From positions 682,001-746,000 of the forward strand of contig NZ_BBOM01000004.1 of NCBI RefSeq assembly GCF_000974485.1: a stretch of DNA of 64,000 nt. The letters run 5' to 3'. This document shows positions 28,668 through 38,964 of the stretch, piece after piece. This stretch comes from Streptomyces sp. NBRC 109706. Lineage in GTDB: Bacteria; Actinomycetota; Actinomycetes; Streptomycetales; Streptomycetaceae. Both the position numbers and the translations under genes were made by a program. The notes below the pieces were generated by a model. The model searched no databases and had not been told where the DNA came from. It saw only the letters and a list, made by a program, of their open reading frames with translations. Numbering within the stretch: position 1 is the stretch's first letter; every line of letters begins with the position of its first letter.

Positions 28668-28739
28668 CCCGGTCAGGGCAACGCCCACCCGGTCAGGGCA
28701 ACGCCCGCCCGGTCAGGGCACCGTTCGGCCGGTCAGGGG
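28668..28739. repeat. 20-bp tandem array, about 3.5 copies
   Basis: Units CCCGGTCAGGGCAACGCCCA (28668-28687) and CCCGGTCAGGGCAACGCCCG (28688-28707) are followed by a diverged unit from 28708 and a partial CCGGTCAGGGG at 28729. The array runs into the 3' end of the TerB-like gene (stop at 28733 on the minus strand), so its C-terminal PLPGP is encoded by the repeat. Confidence 0.9.
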
Positions 28740-29383
28740 CCGGGGAGGGGGCGGGTGGCGGCGGCGGTGAGGAGGCGGGTGGTGTCGGCCGGCGGCAGCC
28801 ACAGCGCCTCGCCGATCCTGCGGAGCATCCCGCTCTCGGCCTCCAGATACGGCCCGTCGGCCAGCGCGATCCGGGCGCCGCGCAGCAGCAGGCTCTCCCG
28901 GCCCGGGGTGGCCAGATGCGGGGTGAGCATCGCGATGCCGTCGGAGATCTCCCTGGCCACCAGGGGCAGTCCGCGCGCGGCCAGCGTCGCGTGGAGGGCG
29001 AGCAGCCGCTCCTCCGAGCAGTCGGGGAAGCCGGCGTCCCTGACCGCTTCGAGCGCGACCCGGCGGGTGGCCTCCGACTCCGTGCCGCCGGCGGCCAGCA
29101 TGGCCAGCGCCACCGAGTGCACGGCCTCGCGCAGCAGGGTGCCGAGGCGGGTGGTGGTGGGTTGGGCGAGGGCCCGTTCGGGGAAGCGGGTGCGGCAGGA
29201 GACACATTCGACCACGGGGCCCGCGGGGCCGCGCCCCAGCACCGGGATGCCGAGCACCGTCAACCGGCGCCGTCCGTCGAGGCGTTGATAGCAACGGTCG
29301 CCGCCGCAGGCGCCGCAGAAGAAGTCCCCGTCGTCGGTCACCCGCCAGACGGTCCTGACCCCGGCCAACCGGGAGTGCACCAC
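28733..29383 (-). CDS. TerB-like (tellurite resistance) protein with N-terminal zinc ribbon
   Basis: 216-aa cytoplasmic protein. An N-terminal zinc ribbon is formed by FFCGACGGDRC (Cys 23, 26) and ECVSCRTRF (Cys 60, 63). An all-helical domain follows, with LREAVHSVALAMLAAGGTES and later LALHATLAARGLPLVAREISDG, consistent with the TerB fold. Streptomyces carry such a protein between era and leuA. Despite the name, no tellurite function is shown. The extreme C-terminus runs into the 20-bp repeat array, so its length may vary between strains. Confidence 0.75.
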   Translation of the reverse strand: MVHSRLAGVRTVWRVTDDGDFFCGACGGDRCYQRLDGRRRLTVLGIPVLGRGPAGPVVECVSCRTRFPERALAQPTTTRLGTLLREAVHSVALAMLAAGGTESEATRRVALEAVRDAGFPDCSEERLLALHATLAARGLPLVAREISDGIAMLTPHLATPGRESLLLRGARIALADGPYLEAESGMLRRIGEALWLPPADTTRLLTAAATRPLPGP

Positions 29384-29488
29384 GTCGTACCTCCGTAACC
29401 CGCCGGCAACACTGCCGCGTCCGTGATGTTAACCACAGCGGACGGGTTACGTCAGCACCGCGTGAAGAAGAAGTGGTCGGCGGCGGGG

Positions 29489-29514
29489 GCCGGGCAGCGC
29501 GGTGGCTGCCCGGC
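29489..29514 (-). terminator. Hairpin just downstream of leuA
   Basis: A perfect 10-bp inverted repeat: GCCGGGCAGC at 29489-29498, six-base loop, GCTGCCCGGC at 29505-29514. It starts 9 bp beyond the leuA stop on the minus strand. A factor-independent-type terminator without U-run is likely. Confidence 0.8.
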
Positions 29515-29522
29515 GGCAGCCG

Positions 29523-31658
<2,136 letters not shown>

Positions 31659-31690
31659 TCATCCGTTTCGACGCACCGAGGAGCCTCACG

Positions 31691-33838
31691 ATGAGCGCAC
31701 TGGGCACGAGCCCCCCGAGGACGACCACGCCGCCGGCACCGCCCCGGCGGCGCCGGCGGCTGCCCTGGGCGGTGCTGGGGCTTTGGCTGGCGGTGCTGGC
31801 GCTGGCGCTGCCGTTCGGCGGCCGGCTGGGCGAGGTGCAGCGGGACGACGGCGTGGACTATCTGCCGGAGAGCGCCGAGTCCACCGAGGTCGCGAGGCTG
31901 GCCGAGGTGCTGCCCGGCGGGGACACCACGGATCTGCTGCTGGTGCACCAGCGGGACGCCGGACTCACGGCCGAGGACACGGCGCTCGCCGGGCGGCAGC
32001 TGGCCGCCATCGCCGAGGAGTACCCGCTGGCCGGCACCGACGGCGGGGAGGGGATCCGCTCGGCGGACGGCCGCACCGCCCTCTACCCGTTCGCCATCGG
32101 CGCCCTGGACGAGGAGGCGGAGACCGAGGCGGTGACGGAGATCCGGGCGCTGATCGACGGGTCGCCCGACGGGCTGACGGTGGCGCTCGGCGGCTCGGGC
32201 GCGCTGGGCGTGGACGCGGAGGCCGTCTTCGAGACGATCGATCTCACCCTGATGCTGGCCACCGCCGGGGTGGTGGCGCTGCTGTTGATCGTCACCTACC
32301 GCAGTCCGCTGCTCTGCCTGCTGCCGCTGGTCGCGGTCGGGGTGGCCGCGCTGACCTCGATGGCCCTGGTCTACGGACTTGTGCGGGCGTTCGATCTGAC
32401 GGTCACCACCATGTCGGCGTCGATCATGACGGTGCTGATCTTCGGCGCCGGCACCGACTACGCGCTGCTGCTGGTGTCCCGTTACCGGGAGGAGCTGCGG
32501 CGGCTGCCGGACGCCGGCGACGCGATGCTGGCGGCGCTGCGCGGCTGCGGCCCGGCCGTGCTGGCCTCCTCGGGGACGGTCTCGCTCGGGCTGCTCTGCC
32601 TGCTCGTCGCCGACCTCAACAGCAGCAGCGGCCTCGGCCCGGTGGGCGCGGTCGGCGTGCTGTGCGCGTTGGCCGTGATGCTGACGCTGCTGCCCGCGCT
32701 GCTGGTGCTGATCGGCCGGCGGGTGTTCTGGCCGCTGATCCCCAGGTACGGCGACCCGTCGCCGGCCGAGCGGGGACGGGGTTCCGTGTTCGCCAGGCTC
32801 GGCTCCTCGATCAGCCGGCGCCCGACGACCATCCTGGCCGCCGGCACGCTGCTGCTCGGCGCCCTGGCGCTGGGCGCGTTCCGGCTGCCGGGGCCGCTGG
32901 CCGAGCAGGACAACTTCACCGAGACGCCCGAGTCGGTGCGGGCGATGGAGCTGGTCGCCGAGGCGTATCCGGAGCGCGCCAGCCAGCCGATCGTGGTGCT
33001 CGCCACGGCCGAGCACGCGGACGCGGCGCGGGCGGCGGTCGAGGACGCCGACGGCGTTGCCGAGGTGACGCGGGGCCGGGAGGGCGGCGGCTGGCGGGAG
33101 CTGCTGGTGTTCGCCTCCGCGCCACCGGAGTCGGCCGGCGAACGGGACACCGTCGAGGCGCTGCGGGAGCGGTTGGCGACGCTGCCCGAGGGGGAGGCGC
33201 TGGTGGGCGGCCCCACGGCCCAGGGGATGGATCTGGCGGCGGCCAGCGCGCGGGACCAACTCCTGGTGATCCCGCTGGTGTTGGGCGCGGTGCTGCTGGT
33301 GCTCGCGGCGGTGTTGCGGGCCCTGGTGGCGCCGGTGCTGCTGCTGGCCGCCGTGGTCGCCTCCTGGGGCGCGGCGCTGGGCCTGGGCGGGCTGGTCTTC
33401 GGCCCGGTCTTCGGCTTCGAAGGGCTCGACCCCGGGGTGCCGTTGCTGTCCTTCGTGTTCTGCGTGGCGCTGGGCGTGGACTACGGCATCTTCCTGATGC
33501 ACCGGATGCGGGAGGAAGCCGTCGGCGGGGCGGGCACCCGGCGGGCGGCGCTGGACGCGCTGCGCTCCACGGGCGGCGTGATCGCCTCGGCGGGGGTGGT
33601 GCTGGCGGCGACGTTCTGTGTGCTGGCCGCCATGCCACTGGTGGTGATGGCCGAAATGGGCTTTGTGGTCGCGGTCGGCGTGCTGCTGGACACCTTCCTG
33701 GTCCGCACCTACCTGGTCACCTCGGCGAGTTGGCTGCTGGACCGGCATGTCTGGTGGCCAGGGCCGCTCTCCCGCGACGCCCGCGCCGCTCGTGACGCCC
33801 ACGCCGCTCGTGCCGGCGCGCGCGATGCCACAGGATAG
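31691..33838 (+). CDS. MMPL-family (RND superfamily) exporter
   Basis: 715-aa membrane exporter with two similar halves, each having a helix, a large extracytoplasmic loop and a five- to six-helix bundle. Conserved MMPL/SSD motifs appear twice: VLIFGAGTDYALLLVSRYREEL and FCVALGVDYGIFLMHRMREE. Such proteins export lipids or drugs, driven by proton motive force. ATG 31691 has GAGGAG nine bases upstream. A histidine kinase/response regulator pair follows at once, so the TCS probably controls this exporter. Substrate unknown. Confidence 0.92.
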   Translation: MSALGTSPPRTTTPPAPPRRRRRLPWAVLGLWLAVLALALPFGGRLGEVQRDDGVDYLPESAESTEVARLAEVLPGGDTTDLLLVHQRDAGLTAEDTALAGRQLAAIAEEYPLAGTDGGEGIRSADGRTALYPFAIGALDEEAETEAVTEIRALIDGSPDGLTVALGGSGALGVDAEAVFETIDLTLMLATAGVVALLLIVTYRSPLLCLLPLVAVGVAALTSMALVYGLVRAFDLTVTTMSASIMTVLIFGAGTDYALLLVSRYREELRRLPDAGDAMLAALRGCGPAVLASSGTVSLGLLCLLVADLNSSSGLGPVGAVGVLCALAVMLTLLPALLVLIGRRVFWPLIPRYGDPSPAERGRGSVFARLGSSISRRPTTILAAGTLLLGALALGAFRLPGPLAEQDNFTETPESVRAMELVAEAYPERASQPIVVLATAEHADAARAAVEDADGVAEVTRGREGGGWRELLVFASAPPESAGERDTVEALRERLATLPEGEALVGGPTAQGMDLAAASARDQLLVIPLVLGAVLLVLAAVLRALVAPVLLLAAVVASWGAALGLGGLVFGPVFGFEGLDPGVPLLSFVFCVALGVDYGIFLMHRMREEAVGGAGTRRAALDALRSTGGVIASAGVVLAATFCVLAAMPLVVMAEMGFVVAVGVLLDTFLVRTYLVTSASWLLDRHVWWPGPLSRDARAARDAHAARAGARDATG

Positions 33839-33842
33839 GCGG

Positions 33843-35039
33843 ATGGTTTCGCTGCGAGGACGGCCGCTCCCCGAGGGCCGGGGGCGTGTGCTGGCGGAGG
33901 ACGCCCTGCTGACGGCGGTGCTCGCCGTGTTGAGCGCCTCGGTCGTGCTGCTGCTGGAGCACGACGGCCGGCCGATGGACGGTCTCGGCTGGGCGCTGCT
34001 GGCCGGCGCGGTGCTGCCGCTGGTGCTGCGGCGCTGCGCCCCGCTGACGGTGCTGCTGGTGGTGCTGGCGCCGGTCGCCGTCTACCACCGGCTGGACTAC
34101 CAGCACGCGGCGCCCTTTGTGGCGACGGCGGTCGCCGCCTACACGGTGGCCGCCGTCGGCCCGCGCCGGCGGACGGTGCTGCTGGGCGCGGTGGTGCTGC
34201 TGGTGGTGCTGGTGGTGTGGCGGGGCAACGGTGGCGGTCCCGCGTTGAAGCTGCTGCGGATCTCCGGCTGGATGCTCTGTGTGATCGCGCTGGGCGAGGT
34301 GGCCCGGCTGCACCGCCGGCTGCTCGCCGCCGCCAGGGACCGCGCCGAACGCGCCGAACGCGACCGGGAGGAGGAGGCGGCCCGCCGGGTCGCCGAGGAG
34401 CGGCTGCGGGTCGCCCGCGATCTGCACGATCTGCTGGCGCACAGCATCACCGTGATCGGCGTCCGCGCCTCCGTCGCTTCCCATCTGTTGACCACGGCCC
34501 CTGAGCGGCAGGACCGGCCGACGCTGGTCGCCACCCTGGACGGGATCCACGCGGTCTGCCAGGACGCCCGTGCCGAACTCCGGGACACTCTGCGGGTGTT
34601 GCGCGGCGACGAGGACGAGCCGCCGGGGCCGCTGCCCGGCGTGGACGGCATCCCCGATCTGGTGCGCGCCGCCGAGGAGTCCGGCGCGCTGGTGGAGCTG
34701 GCGCTGCCGCCCGAGCCGGGCCCGCTGCCCGGGCTGGTGAGCAGCGCCGCCTACCGGGTCACCCAGGAGGCGCTGACCAACGCCGTCCGGCACGCCGGCC
34801 CTGGGGTCCGGATACGGGTGCGGCTGTGCCGCGATCCGGACGCGCTGCGGCTGACCGTCGCCGACGAGGGGCCGCCGCCCGGCGCGGCCCCGCCCGCCCC
34901 GCCCGGCGGCGCCGGCCTCGGCCTGGCCGGGATGCGCGAACGGGTGCGCGGCGTCGGCGGCACCCTGACGGCCGGCCCCACGGCCGACGGCTTCGCGGTC
35001 ACCGCCGAACTGCCGCTGACAGCGGGGGCCAGGTCATGA
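33843..35039 (+). CDS. Membrane histidine kinase, HisKA_3/NarL type
   Basis: 398-aa sensor kinase. Five or so N-terminal helices (residues 18-155) have almost no extracytoplasmic loops, so the signal is probably within the membrane. A short coiled coil leads to the phosphoacceptor motif RVARDLHDLLAHSI (His 195). The ATPase domain has QEALTNAVRHAG and GAGLGLAGMRERV. The start is ATG 33843, or ATG 33825, which overlaps the MMPL gene. The response regulator start overlaps its stop by 4 nt. Confidence 0.92.
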   Translation: MVSLRGRPLPEGRGRVLAEDALLTAVLAVLSASVVLLLEHDGRPMDGLGWALLAGAVLPLVLRRCAPLTVLLVVLAPVAVYHRLDYQHAAPFVATAVAAYTVAAVGPRRRTVLLGAVVLLVVLVVWRGNGGGPALKLLRISGWMLCVIALGEVARLHRRLLAAARDRAERAERDREEEAARRVAEERLRVARDLHDLLAHSITVIGVRASVASHLLTTAPERQDRPTLVATLDGIHAVCQDARAELRDTLRVLRGDEDEPPGPLPGVDGIPDLVRAAEESGALVELALPPEPGPLPGLVSSAAYRVTQEALTNAVRHAGPGVRIRVRLCRDPDALRLTVADEGPPPGAAPPAPPGGAGLGLAGMRERVRGVGGTLTAGPTADGFAVTAELPLTAGARS

Positions 35040-35749
35040 CGGAGCACACCGCGCCCGGGGAGCGGACGATCGATGTGCTGCTCGCCGACGACCAGCATCT
35101 GGTGCGTTCGGCGTTCGCCCTGCTGATCGCGGCCACGCCGGGGATGCGGGTGGTCGGCGAGGCCGGCACCGGCCGGCAGGCCGTGGCGCTGGCCCGGGAG
35201 ACCGCGCCGGATCTGGTGCTGATGGACATCAGGATGCCCGATCTGGACGGTATCGAGGCGACCCGGCTGATCGTCGCCGACGAACGGTCGGCCGGCGCCC
35301 GGGTGTTGGTGCTGACCACCTATGACACCGACGACTATGTGCTCGCCGCGCTGCGCGCCGGCGCCTCGGGGTTCCTGGTGAAGGACACCAGGCCGGCGGA
35401 GCTGCTGGCCGCCGTCCACACCGTGGCGGGCGGCGAGGCGCTGCTGTCGCCGGGCCCGACGGCGCGGCTGATCGCCCGCGCGCTGCGGGCCCCCGGCGTG
35501 CCGGGGCCCCGGCCGGCCGCCGGCCTCGACCGGCTCACCGAGCGGGAGCGGCAGGTGCTGACCCTGGTGGGCGGTGGCCTCAACAACGCAGAGATCGCCG
35601 ACGCGCTCGGCCTGTCCCCGCTCACCGCGAAGACCCATGTCAGCCGGGTGATGGGCAAGCTGGCCGCCAGGGACCGCGCCCAACTGGTCATCGCCGCCTA
35701 CGAGTCGGGCCTGGTCACCCCGGGCGCCGGCGGACCTGGCGCGAGCTGA
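35036..35749 (+). CDS. LuxR/NarL-family response regulator
   Basis: 237-aa regulator. The receiver domain has the acidic pair at 18-19 (LLADDQ), phosphorylated Asp64 in VLMDIRMPDLDG and the Lys switch in FLVKDTRPAEL. The DNA-binding domain is LTERERQVLTLVGGGLNNAE with IADALGLSPLTAKTHVSRVM. It is cognate to the preceding kinase and probably regulates the MMPL exporter. The last five residues and the stop codon lie inside a 15-bp tandem repeat, so the C-terminus is repeat-derived. Confidence 0.94.
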   Translation: MTEHTAPGERTIDVLLADDQHLVRSAFALLIAATPGMRVVGEAGTGRQAVALARETAPDLVLMDIRMPDLDGIEATRLIVADERSAGARVLVLTTYDTDDYVLAALRAGASGFLVKDTRPAELLAAVHTVAGGEALLSPGPTARLIARALRAPGVPGPRPAAGLDRLTERERQVLTLVGGGLNNAEIADALGLSPLTAKTHVSRVMGKLAARDRAQLVIAAYESGLVTPGAGGPGAS

Positions 35750-35792
35750 CCTGGCGCGGGCCGACCCGGCGCGGGCCGACCCGGCGGGGTCA
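35733..35792. repeat. 15-bp tandem repeat, four copies, spanning a stop codon
   Basis: Units GACCTGGCGCGAGCT (35733), GACCTGGCGCGGGCC (35748), GACCCGGCGCGGGCC (35763) and GACCCGGCGGGGTCA (35778). The first copy encodes the end of the response regulator and the second contains its TGA junction. The last copy enters the stop of the convergent lipoprotein gene. Being a multiple of three, copy changes would keep the frame. Confidence 0.9.
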
Positions 35793-36728
35793 GGAGCGGG
35801 TCAGGGCCTCGGCCAGACGGATGTGGCCGAGTAGCCACCCGGGGCGCTGGTCCGGCTGGTCGGGGACGGTCACCACGACGCCGGGGGAGTCCTGGTCCAG
35901 CGGCTCGATCTCGGCGTCCCGGTACTGGTCCGGCCGGCCGTCGACCGTCTCCCGCAGCCGCTCGGCGGCCTCGTCGGCCGCGGTGTCGCTCTCGGTCACG
36001 GCGCAGAGCACCGTCGAGGTCTCGGTGGCCGATTCGGCCCGGTGCCCGTAGGCGTAGGCGACGACCTCGGAGTCCTCGCGGGTCTCGACGAAGTCCGCCC
36101 GGTAGACATCGCCCAGGCAGGCGGCCAGATCCCGGTAGGCGTCCTGTTCGGCGACCGGCTCGCCGGACGCGGCGGTCCTGGCCGGGTCCAGCTGCTCGTC
36201 ACCCCAGTGGATCCGCTCGTCCGTGACCAGCAGCCCTATGCCCCGGTCGTGGTGCACCCAGACCGTTCCCGCCTCCGTCTCCCGCTCGGTGAAGCCGTCG
36301 GCGGCCAGCTCGTCGACGATCGCCGCCGCGTCGAACTCGCCGTCCCAGATGCCGTAGGGCGCGGCGAAGCCTACGGTCACGGTGCGGCTGGCCAGCTCGG
36401 GGTCGAGGCCGTAACGGTGCTCGGGGAGGGTCATCAGACCGAGCGGCGGGGTACCCAACTCGGCCACGAACGAGAACCGTTCGGCGTCCTCGGCCAGCAG
36501 CTCACGGGCCCGTTCCGCGTCCACATAGGTGATGCCGGTCGGGGGCGTCTCCTCGTAACTGGCCTCCGCCAGGGCGGCCAGCACCTCGGCGCCCGGGCCG
36601 GAGCCCGCGCCGCTTGAGCACCCGCTGAGCGCGCTCACGCCCACGGCGAGCGCTATCGCTATCGCGGTCGTAGTCGTGGTGGTCCGCCTGGCCGGTCCGC
36701 CGGCCGCGCTCACTCTCAGTCCCGACAT
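35790..36728 (-). CDS. Putative lipoprotein of unknown function
   Basis: 312-aa exported lipoprotein. After a Thr-rich n-region the signal ends in VSALSGCSS, with lipidated Cys37. The mature part is acidic and contains ITYVDAERARELL, VTVGFAAPYGIWDGEFDAAA and two Cys (AACLGDVYRADF, TVLCAVTES) that may pair. No enzymatic motif is recognised. ATG 36728 is chosen; ATG 36740 is an alternative. The gene converges on the response regulator and lies 67 bp downstream of the phosphatase gene's stop. Confidence 0.7.
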   Translation of the reverse strand: MSGLRVSAAGGPARRTTTTTTAIAIALAVGVSALSGCSSGAGSGPGAEVLAALAEASYEETPPTGITYVDAERARELLAEDAERFSFVAELGTPPLGLMTLPEHRYGLDPELASRTVTVGFAAPYGIWDGEFDAAAIVDELAADGFTERETEAGTVWVHHDRGIGLLVTDERIHWGDEQLDPARTAASGEPVAEQDAYRDLAACLGDVYRADFVETREDSEVVAYAYGHRAESATETSTVLCAVTESDTAADEAAERLRETVDGRPDQYRDAEIEPLDQDSPGVVVTVPDQPDQRPGWLLGHIRLAEALTRS

Positions 36729-36795
36729 GTCCGGGAGCATAATCCGCCAGCACCCCAACTCATCACCCCGGGTAGTACTTTCGCCACCCCGCGGA

Positions 36796-37971
36796 TCAGT
36801 CGTAGGAGGCGCCCTCCGCCGGCGGGTCGGGGTCGCGGCGCACGGCGAGGATCGCGGTGTCGTCGGTGAGACGGCGCCTGGAGTGCCGTAGCACCGCCTC
36901 CTCCACCAGGGTGACCAGCGCCGCCGGAGAGGTGTCGACGGCGCCGCGCAGCTCGTCCACCAGCGGCAGGAACTCCCCGCTCGGGTTCCGTGCCTCGGTG
37001 ACGCCGTCGGTGAAGAGCAGCAGCGTCGCCGAGGCGGGGAAGTCGACCCGCCGCACCGGCGGCAGCTCCCCCGTCAGCTCGGTCATGCCCAGCGGCGCGC
37101 CGTCGGCCTCCGGCAGCGACCACACCCGTTCGTCCGTCACGGCGAGCGGACCGGCATGGCCGAAGTTGACCAGTTCCAACCACCCGGTGTCCTGCGGCGG
37201 GACGCCCACCAGCACGGCGGTGGCGAACCGTTCGCCCCGTTCGCCCAGCAGCGACGCATAGTGGTTGTGGCGGCGCATCCGGCTCTCCAGCCGCTCGGCC
37301 ACCACGGCCAGGTCCGCCTCGTAGTAGGCGGCCTCGCGGAACGCGCTGAGCAGCGCCGCCGCCGCGTCCACCGCGCTGGTGCCCTTCCCCTGGACGTCGC
37401 CCAGCAGCACCCGGGCGCCGTGCGGCGTCGGCTGGACGTCGAAGAAGTCGCCCCCCACCTTGGCCGCCCGGTCGGCCGCCAGATAGGTGTCGGCGGTCTC
37501 CACCCCGCCCACCCTGGGCGGGATCGGACGCAGCACCGCGAGCCGCGTCGCCTGGGCCGCGTCCTCCAGACGCCGCACCTGCCGATAGGCCCGCACCCGC
37601 AGCGCCGAGGTGCCGACGGACAGCGCGGACGCCGTGGCCACCAGCAGGAAGTCGCTGAGCGTGATCGGGTAGCGGTGGTGCAGCACCTGCTCCAGCACGG
37701 CGGCGGTGACAACGGTCACCACCGCGAAGCCGATCGTGGTCAGCACCCCGCACATCACCGCCGCGAACACCGGGGCCAGCGCGATCCAGGTGACGATCCG
37801 CAGATGCTCGTACGCGTTCCAGTCGGCCACCACGACGCCGACCAGCAGCAGCGCGGGGAAGATCCAGGACACGTTCCAGCCACCGATCCGGATCGGCGGC
37901 TCCAGCTCGGGGATGTCGGATCCACCGTCCGGCGACCTGCCCGGAGGTCGTCGCACCGCGCGGCGGTTCAC
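36796..37971 (-). CDS. Membrane-anchored PP2C/SpoIIE-type serine phosphatase
   Basis: 391-aa protein starting at GTG 37971 behind AGAGGTGA. The N-terminal part holds about four helices (WIFPALLLVGVVVADWNAY ... FAAVMCGVLTTIGFAVVTVV). The cytoplasmic SpoIIE domain has the metal-binding aspartates in AAKVGGDFFDVQ, VLLGDVQGKGTSAVD, LLFTDGVTEARNPSGEF and LTDDTAILAVRRD. These enzymes dephosphorylate anti-sigma antagonists; the partner is not encoded nearby. Numerous paralogues of this architecture exist in Streptomyces. Confidence 0.92.
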   Translation of the reverse strand: MNRRAVRRPPGRSPDGGSDIPELEPPIRIGGWNVSWIFPALLLVGVVVADWNAYEHLRIVTWIALAPVFAAVMCGVLTTIGFAVVTVVTAAVLEQVLHHRYPITLSDFLLVATASALSVGTSALRVRAYRQVRRLEDAAQATRLAVLRPIPPRVGGVETADTYLAADRAAKVGGDFFDVQPTPHGARVLLGDVQGKGTSAVDAAAALLSAFREAAYYEADLAVVAERLESRMRRHNHYASLLGERGERFATAVLVGVPPQDTGWLELVNFGHAGPLAVTDERVWSLPEADGAPLGMTELTGELPPVRRVDFPASATLLLFTDGVTEARNPSGEFLPLVDELRGAVDTSPAALVTLVEEAVLRHSRRRLTDDTAILAVRRDPDPPAEGASYD

Positions 37972-38080
37972 CCCGTCACCTCTCACCCCTTCACCTTCGC
38001 CGATGAGCCGACGGGGCGCTCGGCCACGCTCCGCCGACCGGGTCGGTCCGGCCGGGCGCGCGCGGGGGACAATGGCCGGC

Positions 38081-38830
38081 ATGACCCTGTACCGCGACGA
38101 CGGCATTGTGCTGCGCACCCAGAAGCTCGGGGAGGCGGACCGCATCATCACCCTGCTCACCCGGGGGCACGGCCGGGTGCGGGCGGTGGCACGCGGGGTG
38201 CGCAGGACCAAGTCGAAGTTCGGCGCCAGGCTGGAGCCCTTCAGCCATGTCGACGTGCAGTTCTTCTCCCGGGGCAGCACGCTGGTGGGCCGCAGCCTCC
38301 CGCTGTGCACCCAGACCGAGGGCATCTCCCCCTACGGGCAGAACATCGTCACCGACTACGGCCGCTACACGGCCGGCACCGCCATGCTGGAGACGGCGGA
38401 GCGCTTCACCGACCACGAGGGCGAGCCCAATGTCCAGCAGTATCTGCTGCTGGTCGGCGGGCTGCGCACGCTGGCCGCCGGCAGCCACGCCCCCGGCCTG
38501 GTGCTGGACGCCTTCCTACTGCGGTCGTTGGCGGTGGGCGGGTACGCGCCCAGCTTCGCCGACTGCGCCCGATGCGGGCTGCCGGGCCCGAACCGGTTCT
38601 TCTCGGTCGCCGCCGGCGGCTCGATATGCGTCGACTGCCGGGTGCCGGGCAGCGTGGTGCCGTCCTCGGAGGCGCTGCTGCTGCTGGGCGCGCTGCTCAC
38701 CGGCGACTGGGCGACGGCGGACGCGGCCGAGGCCCGGCACGTGCGGGAGGGCAACGGGCTGGTCTCGGCCTATCTGCACTGGCACCTCGAACGGGGCCTG
38801 CGCTCCCTGCGGTTCGTCCGCGAGGCATGA
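38081..38830 (+). CDS. recO: DNA repair protein RecO
   Basis: 249-aa recombination mediator that loads RecA with RecR. It has the N-terminal OB fold (LYRDDGIVLRTQKLGEADRI ... VRAVARGVRRTKSKFGARLE) and a helical C-terminal part. A zinc finger is formed by ADCARCGLPGP and SICVDCRVPG. ATG 38081 gives the normal N-terminus; ATG 38072 is three codons upstream. The recO-uppS neighbourhood is conserved in actinobacteria. Confidence 0.96.
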   Translation: MTLYRDDGIVLRTQKLGEADRIITLLTRGHGRVRAVARGVRRTKSKFGARLEPFSHVDVQFFSRGSTLVGRSLPLCTQTEGISPYGQNIVTDYGRYTAGTAMLETAERFTDHEGEPNVQQYLLLVGGLRTLAAGSHAPGLVLDAFLLRSLAVGGYAPSFADCARCGLPGPNRFFSVAAGGSICVDCRVPGSVVPSSEALLLLGALLTGDWATADAAEARHVREGNGLVSAYLHWHLERGLRSLRFVREA

Positions 38831-38964
38831 TCCCGGCGGCCGGGGCGTGTGCCTCGGCGTTCGTGGCGTGCGTCCCGGCCGCCGGGGCGTGAACCCGCCG
38901 TTCGTGGCCCGGGCCCGCGAGGGGATACCCTCCCGGCAGGACCGTCTCACCACTGGAGTGCCCC

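Larger units (their letters stand above)
27533..28732. repeat. 1.2-kb GC-rich nested repeat tract between era and the TerB-like gene
   Basis: No credible gene. All six frames are open for long stretches only because of base composition, and their translations are Arg/Pro/Gly repeats. The core unit, about 70 bp, reads roughly GGTTGCCCTCCGGGCCCGTGC then CGGGGCCGGC then TCAAGGTCGGCTCGC then CTGCCCGGCCAGGG. I count five copies starting near 27890, 27992, 28139, 28364 and 28511. The first 350 bp (27533-27885) is GC-rich without clear repeats. Many CCCGGCCAGGG / CCCGGTCAGGG 11-mers are scattered throughout. Function unknown. Confidence 0.85.

Noticed and set aside
27533..28739. CRISPR array
   Set aside because: Repeats are long, nested and directly abutting, without unique spacers of equal length, and no cas gene is present.
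27696..28770. Long open frames on both strands in the repeat tract
   Set aside because: Open only because the DNA lacks AT; translations are repeated Arg/Pro/Gly blocks in every frame and no ribosome site or family motif supports any of them.
38831..38964. Small gene between recO and uppS
   Set aside because: Only an imperfect ~30-bp GC-rich repeat is present; no start with ribosome site followed by a protein-like frame.
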